NCBI RefSeq assembly: GCF_900156865.1
Contig: NZ_LT732529.1
Span: 2,854,460 to 2,918,459, forward strand
Reading direction: 5' to 3'
Source of the DNA: Litchfieldia sinesaloumensis
GTDB lineage: Bacteria; Bacillota; Bacilli; Bacillales; Bacillaceae_L
Length of the DNA stretch: 64,000 nt
In this document: positions 37,164 through 45,474 of the stretch, one piece after another
Layout of the letters: each line of letters opens with the position of its first letter
Position numbering within the stretch: position 1 is the first letter of the stretch
The notes under the pieces: model-generated
What the model was told of the DNA's origin: nothing
Database searches by the model: none
What the model saw: the letters and a program-made list of their open reading frames with translations, nothing else
Position numbers and translations under genes: made by a program

Positions 37164-38036
37164 TCAGTTAACGGCATTTAATTTTTGAATAAGAGTAACA
37201 GCCTGATCAATATGGTTCACATCGAATATTTCTATGTTTAGGTTCCTAGATTGTTTTACCTGATTAGCTTCTTTGGCATTATCGCTGGGTACGATGATGT
37301 AAGGAAATCGTTTTTTCTCTGCAATCCTGACCTTTTCTTCTACCATGCCGATTGGTAGTACATCACCATTTGGTTTTAATGCACCCGTAATCCCAATTGT
37401 TTTATTGTTCAGTAGCTCCCCTTCAGCAATTAAAGCGGATAATGCTAACCCCAAACCCGCACTGTCTCCTGAAAGATCCTTTCGTTTTAAGAACTCATCT
37501 ATGCTTGTTGTGTTACCGGCGAGATAACTATTGATGTTATCTACCATTTTAGAAAATTCGTCTTCTCTTTTCAAAATCCAACTCACTAACTCACCATTTT
37601 TGCTTTTATAGCGAAATGTATTATCGATTTTTTGTAAATTAAGGACATCTTTATTTTCATTTTTAAAGCTATCCAAGATGAGGTTTTTATCTTCTATATA
37701 TTCGATGTCCGTTGAATTTACAACCATTAGATGTATGCCTGATTCTTCAACCACCTCTACGGGAGATGCAAATATACTTACATGGTATGTAATGGATTCA
37801 TAATGTAATAGTTTTAAGTCAAAAATTAAAAAAATAATTAATAGAATAGTGGAGATTCTGATTATCCTTACATTTGCGTTGCGATAAATGATTAAAACAA
37901 TTACTAAAAATAATAATAATACTAGGAGTACCCCAATTAAGATAAATGCATTGGCAGCATCAAAAAGATACAAGAGCCACATGGATACATACAGGAGGAT
38001 TGCCGCTATTCCAATGTAGTTTAAATACTTGCTCAT
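37164..38036 (-). CDS. Membrane-anchored Lon-type (S16) protease domain protein, no ATPase
   Basis: Protein of 290 residues with three hydrophobic segments in the first 75 residues and a Lon proteolytic domain at the end. The catalytic Ser is S192 in SGDSAGLGLALS and the catalytic Lys is K235 in GMVEEKVRIA; their spacing of 43 residues equals that of E. coli Lon (Ser679, Lys722). There is no AAA module and no clear PDZ domain, unlike YlbL. Its ATG overlaps the stop of a 53-residue gene as ATGA, which in turn overlaps a 47-residue gene. Substrate unknown. Confidence 0.82.
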   Translation of the reverse strand: MSKYLNYIGIAAILLYVSMWLLYLFDAANAFILIGVLLVLLLFLVIVLIIYRNANVRIIRISTILLIIFLIFDLKLLHYESITYHVSIFASPVEVVEESGIHLMVVNSTDIEYIEDKNLILDSFKNENKDVLNLQKIDNTFRYKSKNGELVSWILKREDEFSKMVDNINSYLAGNTTSIDEFLKRKDLSGDSAGLGLALSALIAEGELLNNKTIGITGALKPNGDVLPIGMVEEKVRIAEKKRFPYIIVPSDNAKEANQVKQSRNLNIEIFDVNHIDQAVTLIQKLNAVN

Positions 38037-38194
38037 TTCTTATCTTCTTTCACTGCAAGTATTTGAGTTTCTTCCCCTAGTTCCTTTCGGATGTTTTTTC
38101 TCGCTTCTGCAGGTGTTCTTGCATTTACAGATTTCACTTCTGTTTTTCCATTAACCTCAATGTGAACAATAAAACATTTTGCTCCACATCTCAT
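38033..38194 (-). CDS. 53-residue small protein coupled to the Lon-like gene
   Basis: Starts at ATG 38194 behind GAAGGAGGAG and ends in TGA overlapping the next ATG (ATGA). The product opens MRCGAKCFIVHIEVNGKTEV with two Cys and has a basic, helical C-terminal half. It looks like a compact beta-beta-alpha protein. Family not recognised. Coupled translation on both sides suggests stoichiometric production with the protease-domain protein. Confidence 0.7.
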   Translation of the reverse strand: MRCGAKCFIVHIEVNGKTEVKSVNARTPAEARKNIRKELGEETQILAVKEDKK

Positions 38195-38334
38195 GAGAAC
38201 TCCTCCTTCTCAAATCCAATTTCATCCATTTTTAACATACCATCTTCATGACTGTTAGTAAATTTTATTTCAAAATTGTAAAGAGAATACTTAGAACCCT
38301 CTAGTACTTTTGAATGGTTAATATTTCCTAGCAT
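38191..38334 (-). CDS. 47-residue small protein, first gene of the Lon-like operon
   Basis: ATG 38334 with GGGGTGG at seven bases; the frame ends in TGA (38191-38193) that overlaps the ATG of the 53-residue gene. The product is acidic in its C-terminal half (MDEIGFEKEEFS). No family recognised. The chain of two ATGA overlaps is the main evidence that it is real. Confidence 0.55.
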   Translation of the reverse strand: MLGNINHSKVLEGSKYSLYNFEIKFTNSHEDGMLKMDEIGFEKEEFS

Positions 38335-38552
38335 AAAATGCCACCCCATGCCCTACATCAAAAATACCTATTTTCATATACCTGTAATTAATAGTTTTGG
38401 TTAAAATGTATCTATTTTACCTTTATAAAGAATGCCTCCACTTGCTACATTTTTCCTATTTTACCCATTTAATCTTTTATTTACTTCCTAGTAAAACGAT
38501 ATCAACACTCAAAATTTATACTACTCCTATAAACATTTTAGGAGGAGATCAC
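38335..38552. other. Divergent intergenic region before alkaline phosphatase
   Basis: AT-rich spacer between the Lon-like operon and the phosphatase gene. I looked for PhoP boxes (TTHAYA direct repeats with 11-base spacing) and see only partial TTTTAC repeats, not enough to call one. Confidence 0.4.
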
Positions 38553-39878
38553 ATGAAAAAGAAATCTATTAAAAAGAAACTAATTCCGTTTGCTGTTGTA
38601 TCATCACTCGCACTTGGTGCACTAGCCGGGGGCTTTGTTGCTCCTACTGCGGATGCGAAGTCTAATCCGCAAAATCACAATAATGGTAAAGTAAAAAATG
38701 TCATTTTGATGGTACCTGATGGATATTCTGCATCTTATGCGACAAATTACAGATGGTATAAGGGTGAGGAGACGGTGTTAGATTCGATGCTTGTCGGAAT
38801 GCATCGTACCTATTCCTCTAACTCAGAGGTTACAGACTCAGCTGCGGCAGGTACTGCAATGGCAACGGGAGTCAAAACAAATAATGGGATGATTAGCACA
38901 TCACCAGATGGCAAAGAATTAAAAACCATTCTTCAAGCTGCTGAGGAAAAAGGAAAGTCATCCGGCTTAGTTGCGACTTCGACGATTACACATGCAACAC
39001 CGGCTGTTTTTGCATCACATGTTGCTTCTCGTTCAAGTGAAGCAGATATTGCCCCTCAATTACTTGAAAATGATGTGGATGTTATTCTCGGTGGAGGAAA
39101 AAAGTACTTCCCTGACTCCTTATTGAATGAGGCAAAAGAAGATGGTTATCAATTTGTTACAAATCAAGATGAGCTGAAAAACAGCAAAAAAGCTGAAAAG
39201 CTTATTGGACTATTTGCTGAGGATAGTATGGCACCAGAACTAGACCGCGATGAAACGAATGAACCTAGCCTAGCAGAAATGACAGAATCTGCAATCGATG
39301 TTCTACAAAAGGATAAAGACGGATTCTTCTTAATGGTTGAAGGTAGCCAGATTGATTGGGCTGGTCACGATAATGATGCTGCATGGGCAATGAAGGATTC
39401 TGAAGCTTTTGAGCTTGCATTAGAAAAAGCAGTCGAATTTGCAAAGAAAGATGGAAAAACATTAGTAGTAGTTGCAGGTGACCACGACACTGGTGGAATG
39501 TCGGTGGGTGGTTATGGAAAAGGTGATGCAAATCTTGAAATCTTGCGTAATGTTACAGCAACTGGTGATTTCATGGAAAGTAAATTGAATGCTGATCGTA
39601 GTAATGTAAAGGAAGTTGTTAAGGAGTATACAAACCTTAATCTAACAGACTCTGAAACTGAAAGAATCAAAACTGCTGATTCACCGTCAATGGCTATCAA
39701 CCAAGTTATTTCTGAACGTGCTATCGTTGGCTGGTCCAGCACAGGTCACACAGGTACAGACGTTCCTTTATATGCATTCGGCCCAGGGTCTCACCTATTT
39801 AGTGGACTACATGAAAATACAGACTTACCTGTATTAATGGCTAAAGCAATGAAAATTAAGTTTACCCCCGGAAAATAA
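38553..39878 (+). CDS. Secreted alkaline phosphatase
   Basis: Phosphomonoesterase of about 441 residues. Sec signal peptide at residues 1-36 ending ADAK; metal ligand Asp in VPDGYS, nucleophile Ser96 in VTDSAAAGTAMATG, metal ligands in GDHDTGG and the late GHTGTDVP His. I use ATG 38553 behind GGAGGAG; the frame opens further upstream without a site. Bacillus homologues release phosphate under phosphate starvation. Single gene followed by a terminator. Confidence 0.95.
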   Translation: MKKKSIKKKLIPFAVVSSLALGALAGGFVAPTADAKSNPQNHNNGKVKNVILMVPDGYSASYATNYRWYKGEETVLDSMLVGMHRTYSSNSEVTDSAAAGTAMATGVKTNNGMISTSPDGKELKTILQAAEEKGKSSGLVATSTITHATPAVFASHVASRSSEADIAPQLLENDVDVILGGGKKYFPDSLLNEAKEDGYQFVTNQDELKNSKKAEKLIGLFAEDSMAPELDRDETNEPSLAEMTESAIDVLQKDKDGFFLMVEGSQIDWAGHDNDAAWAMKDSEAFELALEKAVEFAKKDGKTLVVVAGDHDTGGMSVGGYGKGDANLEILRNVTATGDFMESKLNADRSNVKEVVKEYTNLNLTDSETERIKTADSPSMAINQVISERAIVGWSSTGHTGTDVPLYAFGPGSHLFSGLHENTDLPVLMAKAMKIKFTPGK

Positions 39879-39892
39879 GGTCACTCTGAAAA

Positions 39893-39922
39893 GGAGCTGT
39901 TTAATTACAGCTCTTTTTTTGT
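39893..39922 (+). terminator. Terminator after alkaline phosphatase
   Basis: GAGCTGT / ACAGCTC stem with a six-base loop and T7. Confidence 0.85.
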
Positions 39923-39989
39923 TGAGAAAAATCCAAATACCATAAATCATGTTATACTTTATAAAAAAGGAAAATTAAGGGTGTTATTT

Positions 39990-40949
39990 ATGAAAGAGCT
40001 CTGGGACAAATATTGGCCGAAGTTACTGGCGTTTGCGGCATTTATTGTTATCATCTACACGATTTATGATAACGTGCAGGAGCATCAGGAATTCCTAGTA
40101 AAAGCAGAGCAAAATCAAGTAGAGGAGAGGGTTTGGCGCAAGTATGTCGTCAATCGGCTCTTGGAAGGCCCCATTTATTCTGTCCAAATTGGTGCTTTGC
40201 CAAAAAGCAGTATTCCAACAAAACATAATGATTCAATGGTTTCAATTAGTCAGGAATTATTTGAGAGGATAGACATTGGAGATACCATTCCCGGTTATGA
40301 AGTTGACGGGAAATTTTACACCGAAACACTGTTAAAAGAGGAAGTACGCTGGTTTTATATTTTGTTAACGGTCTTTAGCCTTTATCCCATCGGTTATCTT
40401 TTGTATTGGCTATTTAAAATCAAGGTGGTATGGAATGTGTTAACGACTATTTCAAGCCGATTATATCTTGATAAAATTGCTGGTTTTCTAATTTCCTTCT
40501 TACTATTTGGAGGTTTAAGTTTTCTACTCCTTTTCTTTTTGTCCACTGAAACGAAGTCAGCACTCGAAAATGGATATGAAAAATATTTCGGAGACAATCA
40601 TGAGGAAGTAACTGCAACTGTAACAGATCGTGGGTTTGATAGACGAACCTCAAAGTACAACAGGAGCGAGTATTATCTATCTTTAATGTATATACCGAAA
40701 GACCATGAGCCCATTTATCTAGTAAAAGGTGTTACCTATCATACATACAACAAATACAAAACAGAAATGCCGATCACCTATAATGTTGATAACCCCTATC
40801 AAGTATTTGCTCAAGAGATGGATTTTTATGATTACACACTTGTTCTGTTAACAGATACAGTACTTTTAACGGTTGTAGGCATTTTTCTAATTACGTTATT
40901 AAGCTGGCTTCCATACCTTCTATGGAAACGGAAAAAAGGAAAACTTTAA
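39990..40949 (+). CDS. Unassigned three- to four-segment membrane protein
   Basis: About 319 residues: one N-terminal segment (LLAFAAFIVIIYTIY), an extracytoplasmic stretch of some 80 residues, two central segments (WFYILLTVFSLYPIGYLLYWLF, IAGFLISFLLFGGLSFLLLFFL), a soluble part and a last segment. The part reading EVTATVTDRGFDRRTSKYNRSEYYLSL resembles DUF3592-type beta domains. ATG 39990 lies six bases after AAGGGTG; a GTG at 39981 overlaps that site. Family otherwise unknown. Confidence 0.75.
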   Translation: MKELWDKYWPKLLAFAAFIVIIYTIYDNVQEHQEFLVKAEQNQVEERVWRKYVVNRLLEGPIYSVQIGALPKSSIPTKHNDSMVSISQELFERIDIGDTIPGYEVDGKFYTETLLKEEVRWFYILLTVFSLYPIGYLLYWLFKIKVVWNVLTTISSRLYLDKIAGFLISFLLFGGLSFLLLFFLSTETKSALENGYEKYFGDNHEEVTATVTDRGFDRRTSKYNRSEYYLSLMYIPKDHEPIYLVKGVTYHTYNKYKTEMPITYNVDNPYQVFAQEMDFYDYTLVLLTDTVLLTVVGIFLITLLSWLPYLLWKRKKGKL

Positions 40950-40985
40950 AAGGACCATCCACTTTAATTTGGATGGTCCTTTTGT
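40949..40985. terminator. Bidirectional terminator
   Basis: AAAAGGACCATCCA / TGGATGGTCCTTTT, a 14-bp stem serving the convergent genes on both sides. Confidence 0.88.
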
Positions 40986-40990
40986 AACTC

Positions 40991-41455
40991 TTAATCTCTT
41001 TCTCTTGCTTTTTGTGTATCGCGAATGTTCTTCTGCACGGTAATTGCTGCAAAGATACTTAGAACATACGCCATTCCATAAAATCCTTTTTCACTTAAAA
41101 CGATACTTCCTGCGTTATATAAACCAATGCCCATCAAGGAAATAGACACAATCAGTGCAACCCAGCTAATCCCGTAATAGATGCTTGTTACAGGGATTCC
41201 CTCTTCCTTATCTCTTACCGCCTTTTGCAAGGATACTGCTGAATAGAGACCGAATATTAATATTGCAAAATAGTATCCCTTTTCATTTAGTTCCATTGCT
41301 GCATTAAATAGACCAATTAGATATGCAGAAACACCAACTAGAAGCGCTGCCCAAGAGGCTCCTTTAAAGGCTGCAGTGGGTTCTCCATCTTTCCTCTCTA
41401 TCTTCACTTTTGGCTTTTCCTGTTTTTCCTTATCAACTAAAACCTCATTCTCCAT
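40991..41455 (-). CDS. YiaA/YiaB-family inner membrane protein
   Basis: Protein of 154 residues with a charged N-terminus (about 30 residues) and two copies of a two-helix membrane unit: [19 protein letters not shown]...[24 protein letters not shown] and [19 protein letters not shown]...[24 protein letters not shown]. This duplication is the YiaAB signature. Function unknown. Confidence 0.85.
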   Translation of the reverse strand: MENEVLVDKEKQEKPKVKIERKDGEPTAAFKGASWAALLVGVSAYLIGLFNAAMELNEKGYYFAILIFGLYSAVSLQKAVRDKEEGIPVTSIYYGISWVALIVSISLMGIGLYNAGSIVLSEKGFYGMAYVLSIFAAITVQKNIRDTQKARERD

Positions 41456-41587
41456 TGAATATGTCCCTCCGTTTATTCATCTAAAGTGGACTTACCATAC
41501 CATTGAGGCAATCTACATAGATTCATTATACAAAAACCGATTACAAATAATGATAATTTTTTTATTAATTTCCAATTTATTTTCATT

Positions 41588-41896
41588 TTACGACTCTGAG
41601 TACATTTTAAGTAGTTTTAAGCCACCTATTAGCACATAAGCTATGAATCCGATAACGAGGACAATTCGTATGATAAAACATGACACGAAATAAAATAAAA
41701 GAATCATGGTTATAAGGTATATGCCCACAATTGACGTAAATTTTGTGTATCGAATTGCTAGATTGGAAAACTCTGGCTCATCTCTGAACATCCACCTTTG
41801 TCCGAACAACATACTTTCCTCAGGTTCAAAATAGGTCCAAATCAGTATGCCGAGTACTGGAATCATGAAAATGAAATACAAAATCCCTTCAGCCAA
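41588..41896 (-). CDS. Small membrane protein, DUF6199-like
   Basis: About 102 residues. I choose the TTG at 41896, preceded by AAAGGGGGAC; the frame opens further to 41965 without a site. N-terminal hydrophobic segment (GILYFIFMIPVLGILIWTYF), a central GQRWMFRDEPEFSNLAIRYTK motif that recalls DUF6199 proteins, then hydrophobic segments. Function unknown. Confidence 0.65.
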   Translation of the reverse strand: MAEGILYFIFMIPVLGILIWTYFEPEESMLFGQRWMFRDEPEFSNLAIRYTKFTSIVGIYLITMILLFYFVSCFIIRIVLVIGFIAYVLIGGLKLLKMYSES

Positions 41897-42018
41897 GAGG
41901 CAGTCCCCCTTTTTATTATAATGGCCTTTGTAAAATATACGTACTGACCCTCTAAAAGGTTTCAAATAATTCTGTCTTTTAGCATCGCGACTTTTTGTTA
42001 TCCTTCAACAAACCTACC

Positions 42019-42330
42019 TTAATTAAAAAACTCTAACCACCACGGATAATCAAATTGTCCTTCTGAGATTTGGAAAAATTGACCCAAAAAGCCCAAATGA
42101 ACAACCCCATAATGCTCCGTCTTTTTTTCCTTTGGTGCATACGTCGAAAAGAAAAAGAAATTAATCCTCTCTATCTCAAATATTAAATTATTATCTAGGC
42201 TTCTACTATGGTCCTCTTTGTAGTCTGCATGTTTTATATAGTCTTGCTCCGTGGGATTCGTCAACACCACTACTAGCATAAAAATGAAAACAAGTCCTCC
42301 TAAAAGCAATCTTCTTTTACCACTTTTCAT
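42019..42330 (-). CDS. Small exported/anchored protein, DUF4359-like
   Basis: Protein of 103 residues with one N-terminal hydrophobic segment (LLLGGLVFIFMLVVVLTNPTEQDYIKHA); the NPTEQDY part after the anchor resembles DUF4359. The C-terminal half is aromatic (FFFFSTYAP, YPWWLEFFN). Function unknown. Single gene. Confidence 0.65.
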   Translation of the reverse strand: MKSGKRRLLLGGLVFIFMLVVVLTNPTEQDYIKHADYKEDHSRSLDNNLIFEIERINFFFFSTYAPKEKKTEHYGVVHLGFLGQFFQISEGQFDYPWWLEFFN

Positions 42331-42464
42331 TTGTAATCCTCCATATCACATATCGATTCTTAAACATGCGGGACTATTACCCATTTTCATTGAGAAACGT
42401 GGCAATTTAAGTCTAGGTGAGTATACTGTAGTGAATTTAACTATTAGAGAAAGGAAGTAAGAAT

Positions 42465-42680
42465 ATGGAGCTAAATGTCTCAAACGTTAATGCAGCGTCT
42501 TTTCAAACTCCTTACGTTGCACCACAACCACAACCGACCTATACTGCACCTAGCTATGCCGCGCCTAGTTATGGCTACGGATACGCTTGTCATGAACAAA
42601 GCTACGATCCCTTTGTATTGATTGTTGTATTGTTTATTCTATTAATTATTGTAGGTGCTTGTTTCTATCCTAAATGTTAG
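42465..42680 (+). CDS. YjcZ-family small sporulation protein
   Basis: Protein of 71 residues with a Pro/Tyr/Ala-rich N-terminus (PQPQPTYTAPSYAAPSYGYGY) and a C-terminal membrane segment FVLIVVLFILLIIVGACF, which is the hallmark of the YjcZ sporulation family. The start follows GAAAGGAAG. Closed by a strong terminator. Confidence 0.82.
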   Translation: MELNVSNVNAASFQTPYVAPQPQPTYTAPSYAAPSYGYGYACHEQSYDPFVLIVVLFILLIIVGACFYPKC

Positions 42681-42707
42681 TAATTGATATGTATTTAAAA
42701 ACACACC

Positions 42708-42745
42708 ACAAAAACGAGAACATTCGATTAGTGTTCTCGTTTTTT
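42708..42745. terminator. Bidirectional terminator
   Basis: AAAACGAGAACA / TGTTCTCGTTTT with T6 on the plus strand; lies between the YjcZ-like gene and a convergent small gene. Confidence 0.85.
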
Positions 42746-42932
42746 AATGAGAAGATTTAATGAACGAAAAGTAGGTTAGCAGTTCATTTTCACTAACCGA
42801 GATACTATTTGTTAAATCTTTCGTTCGTAGTACAAACTCCTTCACACCGATAAACTCGGACTGAGCAACAAGGTAAAATTGAGTACCTTTTTTATATTCT
42901 TTGAACTGTTTTTTTAGCCTATATATATCCAT
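42744..42932 (-). CDS. Unassigned 62-residue protein
   Basis: Small soluble protein beginning MDIYRLKKQFKEYKKGTQFY. ATG 42932 has AGGAAGGA at six bases, and a terminator follows. Composition suggests a beta-rich SH3-like fold (KGTQFYLVAQ, VKEFVLRTKDL). Family not recognised. Confidence 0.6.
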   Translation of the reverse strand: MDIYRLKKQFKEYKKGTQFYLVAQSEFIGVKEFVLRTKDLTNSISVSENELLTYFSFIKSSH

Positions 42933-43066
42933 GCTGATCCTTCCTAAATTACAATACCGCGTATAAAACCTATTATAATTCGATTCTGTTTAATAAAAAA
43001 GGAAAAACAATTCTGCCCCTACCCCGCTATTGCGTGGTATAATTTACCAGTAGAGGAGGAGTTTCT

Positions 43067-43282
43067 ATGAGAGAAATTGGAGATATTGTTTTTTTATTAC
43101 TCGCAAATATAATTTTTATTGCATTTATTGCTTCTATCTTTTGGGCAGTACGCTCATTTTTTGTTAGCCGAACTAAAGAATCGACAGTTGATAGTAGTTA
43201 CCTAGAACGAAGAATTGACTTGCTTGAACAAAAATTAGATAAAATCATAGACCTACTTGAACAAGGGAAGAAGAAATCATAA
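43067..43282 (+). CDS. DUF4083-like small membrane protein
   Basis: Protein of 71 residues with one membrane segment (IVFLLLANIIFIAFIASIFWAV) and an amphipathic C-terminus ERRIDLLEQKLDKIIDLLEQGKK that matches the end of DUF4083 proteins. ATG 43067 follows GAGGAGGAG. Function unknown; the C-terminal helix probably forms a coiled coil. Confidence 0.72.
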   Translation: MREIGDIVFLLLANIIFIAFIASIFWAVRSFFVSRTKESTVDSSYLERRIDLLEQKLDKIIDLLEQGKKKS

Positions 43283-43828
43283 CAACGCTACCCCTTCAAC
43301 CTCACATCTTATTTTGTAGAAGGTCAAAATGAATGGATGCGTATCTTGTGTTATCTCTATTTTTTTTAGTCTTCTTTTTCCTAACCGTCTATCAAGCATT
43401 GAATATGCTCGAATAATGACATTTTCTGATTCCATTGCTTCATCAATAGACAAAGAACCATATTCTAAAAAAGCAGAATAAAGATGGTAACTTTCGAAAA
43501 TGCTCTGGTCTATTAGGATTTCTTCTACATCGTCTGAGGCCCTTACTAACTCTTGTCGTTCTTTAGAATTAAACATGACATCCCAATCTGAGTTATAGGG
43601 AATTGCCTTCAAGCTTCTTTCATCTTGCATTTGTTGATACAGTTTTTGATGCTTAACTGCATAAGTTGTATCAGATGCACTGATTATCTCTTTCTTATCG
43701 AGTGTGAACCAAACTCTACTTGGTCCATCATGAAACTTCCGATAAACTGTGGCATGTAGTTGAATTCGCCCTCTTAACTTTTCACATAAGAAACCTTCAA
43801 GTGTTGCTTTTGTTTTACTCCATTTCAT
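43277..43828 (-). CDS. SF0329-type protein
   Basis: Soluble protein of about 183 residues. The opening MKWSKTKATLEGFLCEKLRGRIQLHATVYRK and GPSRVWFTLDKKEI are features of proteins annotated as the SF0329 family, function unknown. ATG 43828 has GGGGTGGGG upstream. Its end overlaps by six bases the convergent DUF4083-like gene. Confidence 0.72.
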   Translation of the reverse strand: MKWSKTKATLEGFLCEKLRGRIQLHATVYRKFHDGPSRVWFTLDKKEIISASDTTYAVKHQKLYQQMQDERSLKAIPYNSDWDVMFNSKERQELVRASDDVEEILIDQSIFESYHLYSAFLEYGSLSIDEAMESENVIIRAYSMLDRRLGKRRLKKIEITQDTHPFILTFYKIRCEVEGVALL

Positions 43829-43966
43829 CAAACCCCACCCCATTTATATATTCTTCAGAAGCTTTTTATTTTCCTTTTTATATTCAACTCACCTTATTCC
43901 TCTGTGCATATAATCGTGAAATTCCACATATATTTGGATGGGACAACTAATATGTGGAGGGATTAA

Positions 43967-44167
43967 TTGAGTATGCCTGAGGAAGTTTCAACGACAAAGA
44001 CTGATAACAGAAACTATATAAGAGTCAACAACCACTTTAATTTCACGAATAACTTTGGTGACTCTTTGAGCTTGATAGCCCTAGTTGCAGGAGTCTTTTT
44101 CATTATAAAGATTTCTAGTAAATCACCAAAAAAGAATAGAAAAAAGAATGCGTTGATCCTCCCATAG
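43967..44167 (+). CDS. Unassigned 66-residue single-segment protein
   Basis: TTG start at 43967 after GGAGG at six bases. A polar Asn-rich N-terminus is followed by one membrane segment (SLIALVAGVFFIIKI) and a basic tail (KSPKKNRKKNALILP). Family not recognised. Confidence 0.55.
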   Translation: MSMPEEVSTTKTDNRNYIRVNNHFNFTNNFGDSLSLIALVAGVFFIIKISSKSPKKNRKKNALILP

Positions 44168-44182
44168 ATTGACGTCTTGCCG

Positions 44183-44518
44183 TTATTGACGCGGTGCAAA
44201 CAGCATAACTGAGACACCAATTATACAAATTCCGGCACCAAGCCAGTCGTATAAGTCTGGTGTTTTTTTATCGATTCCCCAGCCCCATAGGACCGAAAGG
44301 ATGATAAAAACCCCACCGTAGGCGGCATAGACTCTACCAAATGAAGGAAACGTCTGAAAGGTCGCGATTACTCCATAAAGGGCCAAGGCAATTCCACCAC
44401 CAATGCCCCAATATAATGGCTTCCCTTCTCGTAACCAGAGCCAAATCAAATAACCTCCACCAATTTCGGCGATCCCTGCTAAAATAAAAAAGAAAATTGC
44501 ATGTAAAATAGTAACCAC
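44183..44518 (-). CDS. YnfA-family membrane protein (UPF0060)
   Basis: Four-segment protein of 111 residues matching the UPF0060/YnfA family throughout: [42 protein letters not shown] and [15 protein letters not shown]. Related in fold to small multidrug-resistance transporters; function not settled. Confidence 0.93.
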   Translation of the reverse strand: MVTILHAIFFFILAGIAEIGGGYLIWLWLREGKPLYWGIGGGIALALYGVIATFQTFPSFGRVYAAYGGVFIILSVLWGWGIDKKTPDLYDWLGAGICIIGVSVMLFAPRQ

Positions 44519-44593
44519 GTCCTAGATATGTATAGTAAATACCTTACTATTATAACAACCGTTCGCATCTTTTGATAAAAGGACAATTTCTTT

Positions 44594-44697
44594 TATACTG
44601 CTGCTGATTTATTATTTTACTGTCGCTATTCTGATTTTACTGGCACTATCCTGGATTTACTGCCACTAACCAGATTTACTGCCTCTATCAAACTATA
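44594..44697. repeat. 20-bp periodic repeat array (locus A)
   Basis: Five units with ACTG at 44597, 44619, 44639, 44659 and 44678 (spacing 22, 20, 20, 19). Unit heads: TATACTGCTGCT, TTTACTGTCGCT, TTTACTGGCACT, TTTACTGCCACT, TTTACTGCCTCT. It lies in the divergent gap between the YnfA and YhbS-like genes (44519-44889). The rest of that gap holds only a 17-codon ORF with a good ribosome site (44808-44861). Confidence 0.7.
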
Positions 44698-44889
44698 TAC
44701 GTGACTCTTCATCTGTATCTTCCTCCCACCAGTTGAAAATACTGTAAAAATAGATTGACCCATACATCTCCACTTTTTAAAATGAAGGTATTACAGGTAG
44801 GAGGTTTTTGTTTGCAAAACTTATGTTTAGAGCTGGGATTGCACCATTTATAGCATTATAAAATTCAAAATACGAAGAGGAGACTATAA

Positions 44890-45423
44890 ATGGAAATTAT
44901 CATCAGACAAGAAATGCCAGAGGATTATCAGAAGACAGAGGACATTGTTAAAAAGGCGTTTTCAAATGTGGAAATTAGTGATAAGACGGAGCATTTTCTA
45001 GTAAATCGAATTCGAACATCTAATGCTTTCATACCGGAGCTTTCACTAGTAGCGGTAAATCAAGATAAAGAAATAGTTGGTCATGTCCTTCTCTCAAAAA
45101 TTGAGATTGTAGACGGCGACCAGTCAGTCGAATCGTTGGCACTTGCACCCGTTTCAGTCACACCCGAATATCAACAACAGGGAATTGGTAGTCAATTAAT
45201 TAGAGCTGCACTCGATAAAGCAAAAGAACATGGATATCAATCAGTGATTGTGCTTGGACATCCCGATTATTATCCACGTTTCGGCTTCAAACAGGCGATG
45301 TTATGGAGGATAAGAGCTCCGTTTGATGTGCCGAATGAAGTTTTCATGGCTCTGGAAATAGTTGAAGGGTCGCTAAAAAAAGTTCAAGGTGTAGTGAAGT
45401 ACTCGGACGCTTTTGAAGAATAG
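44890..45423 (+). CDS. GNAT acetyltransferase, YhbS-like
   Basis: Protein of 177 residues. Acetyl-CoA motif is VSVTPEYQQQGIGSQLIRAAL; then VIVLGHPDYYPRFGFKQA, a hallmark of the YhbS/Eis-like branch. ATG 44890 with GAGGAG upstream. Substrate unknown. Confidence 0.9.
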   Translation: MEIIIRQEMPEDYQKTEDIVKKAFSNVEISDKTEHFLVNRIRTSNAFIPELSLVAVNQDKEIVGHVLLSKIEIVDGDQSVESLALAPVSVTPEYQQQGIGSQLIRAALDKAKEHGYQSVIVLGHPDYYPRFGFKQAMLWRIRAPFDVPNEVFMALEIVEGSLKKVQGVVKYSDAFEE

Positions 45424-45474
45424 GATTTGGGGTGATCAGGACCTATCAGGCGGCTCCTCATCACCCCTTTTATC

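Noticed and set aside
38400-38552. Possible PhoP boxes upstream of alkaline phosphatase
   Set aside because: TTTTAC repeats are present but not with the regular 11-base spacing needed for a PhoP box array.
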